From NCBI GenBank assembly GCA_023252115.1, contig JAHEXM010000029.1, forward strand, positions 1 to 10,710: 10,710 nt of DNA. The letters are read 5' to 3'. The position numbers and the translations under genes are program-made. Source of the DNA: Micrococcales bacterium (GTDB lineage Bacteria; Actinomycetota; Actinomycetes; S36-B12; UBA10799). Below, piece after piece: positions 1 through 5,990 of this stretch; position 1 is the first letter of the stretch; each line of letters opens with the position of its first letter. The notes beneath the pieces were generated by a model. It was not told where the DNA came from, made no database searches, and was given only the letters and a program-made list of their open reading frames with translations.

Positions 1-188
1 CCGCAGGCGCGCCCGGCGTAGACGTCGACCCCGTGGCCCTGAAGCCATTTCTTCCCCGAAATTGTTGCGCCGGAACTCGCAGTAGCGACCGCCCCAGAAC
101 CGGCCAGTGCAGGCAGTGCTGCCGGCGCGAGCGTGATCAGTGGAATTGCGACGGCGGTTGCGGCTATCAGACTTTTGTGGGTTGACAT
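1..188 (-). CDS. Secreted protein, N-terminal part only (possible CHAP-type cell-wall hydrolase)
   Basis: The frame opens at an ATG on the minus strand (188-186) and stays open to the window edge, giving 62 codons. Residues 1-30 form a typical Sec signal peptide: MSTHKS, then a hydrophobic stretch (LIAATAVAIPLITLAPAALPALA), with likely cleavage after an Ala near residue 29-38. The mature part starts with a small Ala/Ser/Gly linker followed by GKKWLQGHGVDVYAGRAC. From memory, a Trp-Leu...Gly-Val-Asp-Val-Tyr stretch precedes the catalytic Cys in some actinobacterial secreted CHAP-domain proteins, but too little is visible to assign this. No strong ribosome binding site precedes the ATG. The export call is fairly safe; the function is a guess. 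Confidence 0.6.
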   Translation of the reverse strand, partial: MSTHKSLIAATAVAIPLITLAPAALPALAGSGAVATASSGATISGKKWLQGHGVDVYAGRAC

Positions 189-412
189 CTGATTGAGTAG
201 AGCCGAGAAACCACTGGAAACAAAGGGGAAACGGCACATTGTGAGACTCTTCATCAGCCGGTGTGGGGGGTTGCGAGTGATCGACCTCATGGTGCTACGC
301 AGTGCGCTTATGCGGCATATGTCCGATTATTCGCGCGGTTCCTGAAAGCCACTGATAGACCGATCGCCACACGCGAGTCGTCAGGCTGAGTCAAAAGAAG
401 TACCGTCAGGAC
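189..412. other. Divergent intergenic region
   Basis: This 224-nt gap separates the leftward secreted-protein gene from the rightward DUF6191-like/helicase pair and must hold promoters for both directions. I see no convincing -35/-10 pair and no coding frame. A short dyad, TATGC-G-GCATA, lies at 309-319, but its 5-bp arms are not distinctive. Confidence 0.4.
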
Positions 413-658
413 GTGGGCTTCTTCATGAAAGCGAGCGAGGGCACAACGTCCTCAGCGGGCTCTGTGTTGGGAATGCTGGGGGAGTTGTTTGGCCCGGCTC
501 AAAAGCACACCACCGAACAACAGGAACATGAACGCCTCGCGCGACCGCGATCCGATGCCGCCGATCCCGGTGCCGATGGTCCAGTCGACCTGGACGGAAA
601 TAAGGCGCGCATTCGACTGCCTAAGGCATCACCCGACTCTGCTGAGGAGCCGGGCTGA
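413..658 (+). CDS. Small DUF6191-like protein
   Basis: This 81-codon frame ends with TGA at 656-658, immediately before the GTG of the helicase gene. The product resembles what I recall of DUF6191, a small actinobacterial family of unknown function: a short helix with an F-x-P-G/A motif (GELFGPAQKH, residues 23-32), a charged Glu/Arg/Asp middle, and a C-terminal P-x-D-L-x-G-x(4)-I-R-L-P motif (residues 57-70, PVDLDGNKARIRLP). The protein is polar and has no signal peptide or clear membrane helix. The start is uncertain: GTG at 413 has only a weak GAAG 12 nt upstream, and an in-frame ATG lies at 425. The family call is from memory of the pattern; no function is known to me. The tight junction suggests co-transcription and coupled translation with the helicase gene. 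Confidence 0.6.
   Translation: MGFFMKASEGTTSSAGSVLGMLGELFGPAQKHTTEQQEHERLARPRSDAADPGADGPVDLDGNKARIRLPKASPDSAEEPG
644..649 (+). promoter_or_regulatory. Ribosome binding site of the DinG-family gene
   Basis: GAGGAG lies inside the last codons of the small upstream gene, 9 nt before the GTG at 659. It supports that GTG as the helicase start. Confidence 0.6.
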
Positions 659-2680
659 GTGTCGAAACCGGGGGAGAACGTTCCATCAAGTACGGCCGAT
701 AAAGCCAACGTGGTACTCGATCATGTGCTCTCGGCGCGTGAAGGTTCTGAAGAGCGCCCACAACAGCGAGCGATGGTCAACGCGGTTGCAGCAAGTTTTG
801 CCGAGCGTAGGCCGCTGCTTGTCCAAGCTGGAACCGGTGTGGGGAAATCACTTGCCTATCTAGCTGCCGCTGCTGCCAGCGATCGACGCGTGGTGGTTTC
901 CACCGCAACGCGGGCTTTGCAGACACAACTCGCCAACGACGATGCCCCGGTTATTGCTGCCGCAGCCCGAGAGCTGAATCTTCGATTCGACGTTGCTGTT
1001 CTCAAGGGCCGGTCGAACTATCTGTGTCGGCGTGATTTTGATCTAGTTCAAGCTGACGAAGCCCAGGCCCAACAATCATTCGACGTTACCGACTCCAAAA
1101 CCGGAGCCAGTGCCGCCTGGAAGTCGTTGGTCGCCTGGGTCGACACAACCCCCGATGGCGACCGTGCGAATGCACCGGTTGTCTCTGATTCAGTGTGGGC
1201 TTCAGTCTCAACTGATTCTGCTGGCTGCCCGGGTGCAAGTTCATGCACATTTGGGGACGAGTGCTTCGCCGAAGAGGCTCGTGCAATCGCGCATGACGCT
1301 GACCTTGTGATCACCAACCATGCACTAACTGCACTCGAACTGACTGCCGAAGACCCGTTCATTCATCCCGATGCAGCGATTGTGATTGACGAGGCGCACC
1401 AAGCCGAGAACTACTTTTCGAATGCATGGGGTCACGAACTTGATCCAGAGGCACTCTCGTCACTTGCGCGGACTGCTGTTCGTCAAGTTCCGGCGAACGA
1501 TTCGGTGGCTCGTGATACCGCAAACGTCCTTGCGCGTTCGGGGGAGCAGATTGGCAGCCTGTGCCTCGGCCTTCGCGAGGGGCGACTGACTGAGTTGCCA
1601 GACGCATTGCGGGACCTTTTGATCACCGTGCGAAGTGATGTTGCCAAACTCGCCAGCGCCTTCAAAGCCACCGACGCTGAACCGCTTTCGTCGGCAGCGA
1701 AGGAATCGCAGACACGACTCCTTAATGTCGTCGAGGACATCGATGCCATCACCACCGGGGCAAACGGCGCCGATACCGGAACGGTCGTGTGGCTTGACAT
1801 GGGTTCCGGCAATATCCAAACGCCGGTGCTCCGAACAGCACCGCTACACATCGGACCATTACTGAACACATTGCTCGGGGAGCGAACCCTTGTCGCCACC
1901 AGCGCGACCTTGACCGTGGGTTCAGACTTTGGGCCACTTGCATACGCGTTGGGGATTGATTCAGGAACTTCGCGGGTCGTTGCACCGACCCACGACGCTG
2001 ACTTTGATGTGGTCGACGTGGGTACGCCATTTGATTTCGACAAACAAGCAATGCTCTACATACCAGGCCGGGACTTTCCTGCGCCCGTGGGCGCGAGTCG
2101 CGAAGCCCACACAAAAGCAGCGCTTGAGCAGACAGCTGGTTTGGTCAAAGCTGCCGGCGGTAGGGCATTGATCCTGTCCACCAGTACGGCGGGCGCCGCG
2201 CGTTTTGCCGAGCACCTGCAGAAGGAATTACCGCTATCAATTTCGGTTCTTGCGCAGGGTGATGCGCCAGCCCCCGTGCTTATTTCGCAGTTTTCGGAAA
2301 ACGAGACTTCCGTGTTGTGTGCGACATCGGGAATGTGGGCAGGGCTGAACGTGCCGGGGCCGTCGCTCACGCTCGTGGTTATCGACAAGCTTCCGTTTCC
2401 GCGTCCCGATGACCCGCTAAATTCAGCGCGCTGTGATGCAGCCGATGCTGAAGGAGGAAATGGCTTTGCGCAAGTGAGCTTGGCGCATGCTGCACTGAAC
2501 CTGGCGCAAGGTGCGGGACGGCTAATTCGCACCAAGACGGATCGCGGAATTATTGCCGTCCTCGACCCACGAATTTTGAGCAAGCCTTACGGCAAGACCC
2601 TGCTGGCATCTCTGCCGGAAATGCGCCGCACCAGCGACTTGCAAGTGGTGATTGATGCGTTGGGTCGCATTACCAGCTAA
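659..2680 (+). CDS. dinG: DinG-family ATP-dependent DNA helicase (XPD-like, iron-sulfur)
   Basis: The 673-residue product is a superfamily 2 helicase of the DinG/YoaA/XPD group, which unwinds DNA 5'-to-3' and acts on repair intermediates, R-loops and other structures. Visible motifs in order are Walker A AGTGVGKS (57-64), motif Ia-like STATRALQTQL (81-91), DEAH box (244-247), TSATL (414-418), and motif VI QGAGRLIR (617-624). Four cysteines, C123 (in NYLCRR), C190, C196 and C202 (CPGASSC...ECF), sit between the Walker A and DEAH motifs where the 4Fe-4S cluster is held in this family. LPFPRPDDPL (578-587) is also typical. No N-terminal exonuclease domain is present, unlike Gram-positive DinG of the Bacillus type. 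The GTG start is backed by GAGGAG 9 nt upstream and follows the preceding stop without a gap. Distinguishing DinG from YoaA by sequence alone is not possible here. Confidence 0.93.
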   Translation: MSKPGENVPSSTADKANVVLDHVLSAREGSEERPQQRAMVNAVAASFAERRPLLVQAGTGVGKSLAYLAAAAASDRRVVVSTATRALQTQLANDDAPVIAAAARELNLRFDVAVLKGRSNYLCRRDFDLVQADEAQAQQSFDVTDSKTGASAAWKSLVAWVDTTPDGDRANAPVVSDSVWASVSTDSAGCPGASSCTFGDECFAEEARAIAHDADLVITNHALTALELTAEDPFIHPDAAIVIDEAHQAENYFSNAWGHELDPEALSSLARTAVRQVPANDSVARDTANVLARSGEQIGSLCLGLREGRLTELPDALRDLLITVRSDVAKLASAFKATDAEPLSSAAKESQTRLLNVVEDIDAITTGANGADTGTVVWLDMGSGNIQTPVLRTAPLHIGPLLNTLLGERTLVATSATLTVGSDFGPLAYALGIDSGTSRVVAPTHDADFDVVDVGTPFDFDKQAMLYIPGRDFPAPVGASREAHTKAALEQTAGLVKAAGGRALILSTSTAGAARFAEHLQKELPLSISVLAQGDAPAPVLISQFSENETSVLCATSGMWAGLNVPGPSLTLVVIDKLPFPRPDDPLNSARCDAADAEGGNGFAQVSLAHAALNLAQGAGRLIRTKTDRGIIAVLDPRILSKPYGKTLLASLPEMRRTSDLQVVIDALGRITS

Positions 2681-2713
2681 TTCTCGGGGCAAGCCACGCC
2701 GGTTACGGCCGAG

Positions 2714-2821
2714 CTATTCCTCGTCGTCGCTCTTGCCCTCTTCTTGTGCTTCTTTTCCGTGCGGGTGATGTTTAACGTCTTCTTCGTGTCGGCGTTCGTC
2801 TTGGCTCTCGTTCGGATCCAT
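2714..2821 (-). CDS. Small highly acidic peptide (35 aa), downstream of rpiA
   Basis: An ATG at 2821-2819 opens a 35-codon frame ending in TAG at 2716-2714. The peptide starts MDPNESQDERRHEED, contains a KHHPHGK segment and ends SDDEE. By count it has 14 Asp/Glu, 5 Lys/Arg and 4 His, and almost no hydrophobic residues, so it should be disordered and strongly negative. The main support is a near-ideal ribosome binding site, AAGGAG, 6 nt before the ATG, and its place 30 nt behind the rpiA stop on the same strand, consistent with an operon. A longer overlapping minus-strand frame (2677-2898) runs into the rpiA 3' end, has no such signal, and is probably a shadow. I recognise no family; a metal- or cation-binding role from the His/acidic residues would be a guess. 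Confidence 0.6.
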   Translation of the reverse strand: MDPNESQDERRHEEDVKHHPHGKEAQEEGKSDDEE

Positions 2822-2827
2822 TTGATT

Positions 2828-2833
2828 CTCCTT
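2828..2833 (-). promoter_or_regulatory. Ribosome binding site of the 35-aa acidic peptide
   Basis: On the minus strand this reads AAGGAG, separated by 6 nt from the ATG at 2821. It is among the strongest Shine-Dalgarno sequences in the window and the best sign that the short frame is translated. Confidence 0.6.
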
Positions 2834-2851
2834 GTTGAGTTCGGAACGCGG

Positions 2852-3547
2852 CTAACTGATAATTTCGTACTCGTACCCGACGAATAGTCCGGTGGCACTG
2901 ATACCTGGCGTGGTGAGCAACAGTGTCTCCAAGTCCTTTGGGTCCATGCTCCCGTCTATCGCAAGGTCCATGACGAGCAATGCATGCTCGTCGATGACGC
3001 CGCCGTCCTTGCCGCCGGCTGGCCGTACTTCAGGCATAACGCCTAGTTGTTCGCCTAGCGTATTTCGCACCAGATTCGATGCTTCGGGGATCACTCCGAG
3101 GGGAACGCCGTGCGTAGTGCCGAGACGATCAACAAATTTCGATTCGTCGACAAGAATGATTCGTTTCTTTGCTGCGGCGAATACCAACTGTTCGCGGACG
3201 AATGCTCCGCCGCGACCCTTGATCATGTTATGGGATGGGTCAACCTCATCGGCGCCATCGAAACACCAGTCAGGGCGCGCCGCAACGAGACTGGTAATTG
3301 GAAGTCCCAGTCGAGTACATACCGATTCAATTTCTAGTGATGTCGGTACGCAGTTAATTGACAGTCCTTGCGCGCTGACGCGCTTTCCCAGAGCCAGGAG
3401 GGCAAGGAAGCTCGTACTGCCCGAGCCGATGCCGATGACATCCCCGTCATTTGCTCGATTAGCCAGCTGCTCGGCAATTTCGCGTTTTGACTCGATGTTG
3501 GAAATCTCGGTCGGCCAAGTCGGTGTTGTCAGACCATCCCACTGCAC
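2852..3547 (-). CDS. rpiA: Ribose-5-phosphate isomerase A
   Basis: The 231-residue cytosolic enzyme interconverts ribose 5-phosphate and ribulose 5-phosphate in the non-oxidative pentose phosphate pathway. Family motifs are present in order: phosphate-binding GIGSGST (39-45), DGADEVDP (97-104) with the two active-site Asp (97 and 100), the catalytic Lys110 in IKGRGGAF, Glu119 in VREQ, and ILVDESK (131-137). The loop reads KGRGG rather than the KGGGG of E. coli RpiA; as I recall plant enzymes also have Arg here, so it need not impair activity. The start is GTG at 3547, supported by AAGGGG 5 nt upstream; it gives about 20 residues before the first conserved helix. Length is normal for the family. 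A 35-aa acidic peptide gene follows after 30 nt. Confidence 0.95.
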   Translation of the reverse strand: MQWDGLTTPTWPTEISNIESKREIAEQLANRANDGDVIGIGSGSTSFLALLALGKRVSAQGLSINCVPTSLEIESVCTRLGLPITSLVAARPDWCFDGADEVDPSHNMIKGRGGAFVREQLVFAAAKKRIILVDESKFVDRLGTTHGVPLGVIPEASNLVRNTLGEQLGVMPEVRPAGGKDGGVIDEHALLVMDLAIDGSMDPKDLETLLLTTPGISATGLFVGYEYEIIS

Positions 3548-3552
3548 GGCTG

Positions 3553-3558
3553 CCCCTT
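3553..3558 (-). promoter_or_regulatory. Ribosome binding site of rpiA
   Basis: On the minus strand this reads AAGGGG, 5 nt before the GTG at 3547. It supports that non-ATG start. Confidence 0.55.
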
Positions 3559-3620
3559 TTGATGTCTCTATTGGCTGGTGATTGTGAGCCTAGGGCGCTC
3601 GGCAGGACGACGCCCGACAG

Positions 3621-3633
3621 ACACCGCCGGTGT
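3621..3633. promoter_or_regulatory. Short dyad between rpiA and the YihY-family gene (possible operator)
   Basis: ACACCG-C-CGGTGT is a perfect inverted repeat with 6-bp arms and a 1-nt centre, in the divergent region between rpiA and the membrane protein gene. The short centre fits a protein-binding site better than an RNA hairpin. It covers the earliest possible GTG start (3630) of the rightward gene. In a GC-rich region a 6-bp dyad can arise by chance. Confidence 0.3.
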
Positions 3634-4667
3634 TCACCCGCCAGAATGCAAACGTGGCCGAGGCAGATCAAGGTGAGCGTCGCCGGGGACGCTTCTCCTC
3701 GATGCGTAACAGGGCGCTGACTCACGGCGAAAATGTCGCACAGGAGGCCCAAGCATCGCTTGAGAGGCACACTCGTACCTCGGAATTCGTCGATCTCGTG
3801 CGACGGATCATCTATCACCAAGGCCAAGAGCGAACGAGCCTCGCTGCGGCCGGTGCAGCGTTCTGGATCATTCTGTCGGTCTTTCCCGCCGCAATCACCG
3901 TGGTGATCGTCTTTGGCTTGTTTGTCGATCCGAGTGAGATCGCCAACTCGTTAGCTCACTTGACTGCGTGGGCGCCGGGGACTGCCGGTCAGGCACTTGT
4001 TGCGCAACTACAACAGGTTGCCGCAACAGACCGGACAACCCTGTCGATCGGATTGCTTGTCTCGGTCGCAGTAACACTGTGGAGCGCATCGGCTGCCGCT
4101 TACGGCCTAGCCCGCTCAATTCAACAGTCGTATTTGTTGCCACCGCAGAAGTACCTCCTCGCCCGCGCGCGCTCATTTCTGGCAGGTATCGCAGGCGTGG
4201 CATCGCTTGCTTGTATTGCGTTCGTTACGACTCTCACCAGCAGAGTTGATGATAAGTACAGCGGGGGATGGCAGGGCGCGGTTGTCTTTTGCCTCGAGAT
4301 TGTGCTGGGGTTCGCCTTGGTGATGGCGCTAATGGTGGGGCTCTATCGCTATGGCATTGCGCGCAAGACTGGACTAAAGCCGTTACTGCCCGGTGCGGCT
4401 TTGTCGACGTTTGGTGTTGCCGCAGTGGTGATTGGCTTCGATGTCTATTTGTCGCTTTGGGGAAATTACTCCGCCATTTATGGTGCGGCAGCTGGAATCG
4501 CGATCGCATTGATCCTTGCGTATCTGGCGATGTACGTAATCCTGATCGGCGCAATCCTGAATGCGCAGCTATCAAAAGCGCATTTACCCGACACGGACGA
4601 CGTTGTGCCGCTAGCCGGTGACGAAGTCGTCACGAACCCCGATCATGTCGATGTCCAAAACACCTAA
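3630..4667 (+). CDS. YihY/BrkB-family inner membrane protein
   Basis: The product (345 residues from the GTG at 3630) is a polytopic membrane protein of the YihY/virulence factor BrkB family, once wrongly named ribonuclease BN; its molecular function is unsettled. Six hydrophobic segments fit the family: about 75-98, 138-162, 181-203, 215-240, 252-277 and 283-310. Family-like features are LAAAGAAFWIILSVFPA before and in the first segment, LYRYG...LLPGA (238-256), and WGNYSAIYG...LAYLAMYVILIGAILNAQL at the end (277-314). The C-terminal tail is acidic (DTDD, DEVV, DHVDV). The start is uncertain: GTG at 3630 has no ribosome binding site and lies in a short dyad, while ATG at 3702 (residue 25) has GGGGA 12 nt upstream; both keep all six segments. 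The 3' end overlaps the convergent phosphatase gene. Confidence 0.9.
   Translation: MFTRQNANVAEADQGERRRGRFSSMRNRALTHGENVAQEAQASLERHTRTSEFVDLVRRIIYHQGQERTSLAAAGAAFWIILSVFPAAITVVIVFGLFVDPSEIANSLAHLTAWAPGTAGQALVAQLQQVAATDRTTLSIGLLVSVAVTLWSASAAAYGLARSIQQSYLLPPQKYLLARARSFLAGIAGVASLACIAFVTTLTSRVDDKYSGGWQGAVVFCLEIVLGFALVMALMVGLYRYGIARKTGLKPLLPGAALSTFGVAAVVIGFDVYLSLWGNYSAIYGAAAGIAIALILAYLAMYVILIGAILNAQLSKAHLPDTDDVVPLAGDEVVTNPDHVDVQNT
4611..4667. other. Tail-to-tail coding overlap of two genes
   Basis: The last 19 codons (stop included) of the YihY-family gene (TAA at 4665-4667) and of the App1-family gene (TAG read at 4613-4611) occupy the same 57 bp on opposite strands. The overlap encodes the acidic tail of the membrane protein and the DIDMIGVRDDFVTG end of the phosphatase. 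No room is left for an intergenic terminator. Confidence 0.85.
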
Positions 4668-5828
4668 GTCACTCAGAACCTGACCGGCTTCTATTGCGTT
4701 CTCGACGAAATAAAACGGAATGCCCTCTGCGCGAAGGCTTTGACTCTCTGTCCTAAGCTCATCAGCTCGCTCCGCCATGTGTTCCCCGACATCCATAATG
4801 ATGATCGCTTTTACTTGACCGGGATGTTGGCGCGCAATCTCTAAGTATGCTGCCGGGTCCTTCTGGCCAGAGTCACCAATCATGACGAACGTGGACTCGG
4901 GATTGCCGGTAAACAGTTTCTGCAGTGTCTTGCGTTTGTGTTCACGACCGGAGCGAAGCACGTAACGCTGTTGCGGCAGCCAGTCGGTCAAGAAGCGCAC
5001 ACCGTCGGGAAAGTCGTTCAGCTCAAAAAAGTCAGTGAGCATGTCGTACATGATCCACGGGCCAGTCGACAGATAGAAGAACGAAGGCATGTGAGACCCG
5101 TCGACTCCGTGCGCGAGGCCTTGATAGAGCGCTGCCATGCCCGGAATCGGCCGCCGAGTTTGGGCGTCACGAAAAAGGGTTCGCCCGACTGCGACCATTC
5201 CTTCGCTCAGCCCCGTCTTAAGAACGGTGTCATCAACATCGCTGATGATCATTACCGCGCCCGGTTCCGGAACCAGAATGTCGCCGACTGCAGTTGCGGG
5301 GTTTTCTGATTTGTCGACCGGAATCGTGGCGGCGTCATATTCGTACCAGCCGGGCTCAAGGTCAGGTGCAGGCAATTTGACCTTCGCGTACCCATGGCGA
5401 TCCGTGGTGGCTTTTGCTGAGAATTCGCCCATGGTTATCCGAACTTGCACTCCGGGAAAGGCCAATGCCACGAACCGTCGGAGGTTGGTGCGCAAAACGT
5501 TCCTAGTGTCAATTGCCTCAGCCGCTGCTGGGATGACCGGTTCCTCCATGACTCGGACCCTGACGTGAGCCTGCCCATCGGTGACATACCCACGAAATGG
5601 CTCAACGTAAGTCGCGCGCAATGAGTCTTTACCGATCTTGCGCTCACGCCGAAACTCAGCCACTCGATCCTCAAGATCGGCGATGATCTGGGCTGTTTTG
5701 GCGCTCTTGGCGGCATCAGAAAGCGCACCCTTGGTGTCCGTTGCAATGACGCCGGTCTTATAAACAGCTCGCTTGGCGTGCCGCTTAAGCCGTGTTCGTT
5801 TGGAACGGGACTTCTTCTCATCGGCCAC
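4611..5828 (-). CDS. App1-family (DUF2183) phosphatase domain protein
   Basis: The 405-residue product carries the App1/DUF2183 catalytic domain, a HAD-like fold that in yeast App1 dephosphorylates phosphatidate. Visible elements are a basic N-terminus (residues 3-24) without a signal peptide, a probable helix or coiled coil (about 35-64), a beta-rich region (FRGYVTDG to AKVKLP, 78-153), then the catalytic part: nucleophile motif DVDDT (197-201), YLSTGPW (252-258, motif II Ser/Thr), Lys-rich EHKRKTLQKL (296-305) and GDSGQKDP (318-325). All catalytic motifs look intact. The start is GTG at 5828 with AAAGG upstream (7-nt gap). The substrate in bacteria is unknown to me, so lipid phosphatase is a family-level inference. 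Its last 57 bp overlap the convergent YihY-family gene. Confidence 0.88.
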   Translation of the reverse strand: MADEKKSRSKRTRLKRHAKRAVYKTGVIATDTKGALSDAAKSAKTAQIIADLEDRVAEFRRERKIGKDSLRATYVEPFRGYVTDGQAHVRVRVMEEPVIPAAAEAIDTRNVLRTNLRRFVALAFPGVQVRITMGEFSAKATTDRHGYAKVKLPAPDLEPGWYEYDAATIPVDKSENPATAVGDILVPEPGAVMIISDVDDTVLKTGLSEGMVAVGRTLFRDAQTRRPIPGMAALYQGLAHGVDGSHMPSFFYLSTGPWIMYDMLTDFFELNDFPDGVRFLTDWLPQQRYVLRSGREHKRKTLQKLFTGNPESTFVMIGDSGQKDPAAYLEIARQHPGQVKAIIIMDVGEHMAERADELRTESQSLRAEGIPFYFVENAIEAGQVLSDLGVLDIDMIGVRDDFVTG

Positions 5829-5990
5829 GTGCCTACCTTTCCAGGCTAAGTGCTCGGGTGCCTACTTCAGCGCGAAAGGTGAGCCCAGCCGAGTGTTTGG
5901 TGTCCGCTTTGCGCGTATTAGGCAAGACACGCACTCCGTCCACGGCCCGGGTGCCACAGATTTGTCCCATCAGCATTTAGGTTTTCGTTC
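5829..5990. other. Divergent intergenic region
   Basis: This 162-nt gap lies between the leftward phosphatase gene and the rightward secreted hydrolase gene and should contain both promoters. A ribosome binding site for the phosphatase gene is visible at its left edge. I see no convincing promoter pair, dyad or coding frame in the rest. Confidence 0.4.

Noticed and set aside
1483..2043. Long minus-strand frames within the helicase gene (also at 2056-2583)
   Set aside because: They are Ser/Arg/Pro-rich antisense shadows of a gene with intact helicase motifs and have no recognisable domain.
2683..2713. CTCGG...CCGAG inverted repeat after the DinG-family gene as a terminator
   Set aside because: The arms are only 5 bp, the loop is about 21 nt and no T-run follows, so it does not support an intrinsic terminator.
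2677..2898. 73-codon minus-strand frame overlapping the rpiA 3' end
   Set aside because: It has no ribosome binding site, overlaps rpiA by 47 bp, and its basic low-complexity product is what results from reading the acidic peptide gene in another frame.
2892..3581. 229-codon plus-strand frame opposite rpiA
   Set aside because: Its Ser/Pro/Arg-rich product mirrors rpiA almost end to end, and rpiA has all its active-site motifs.
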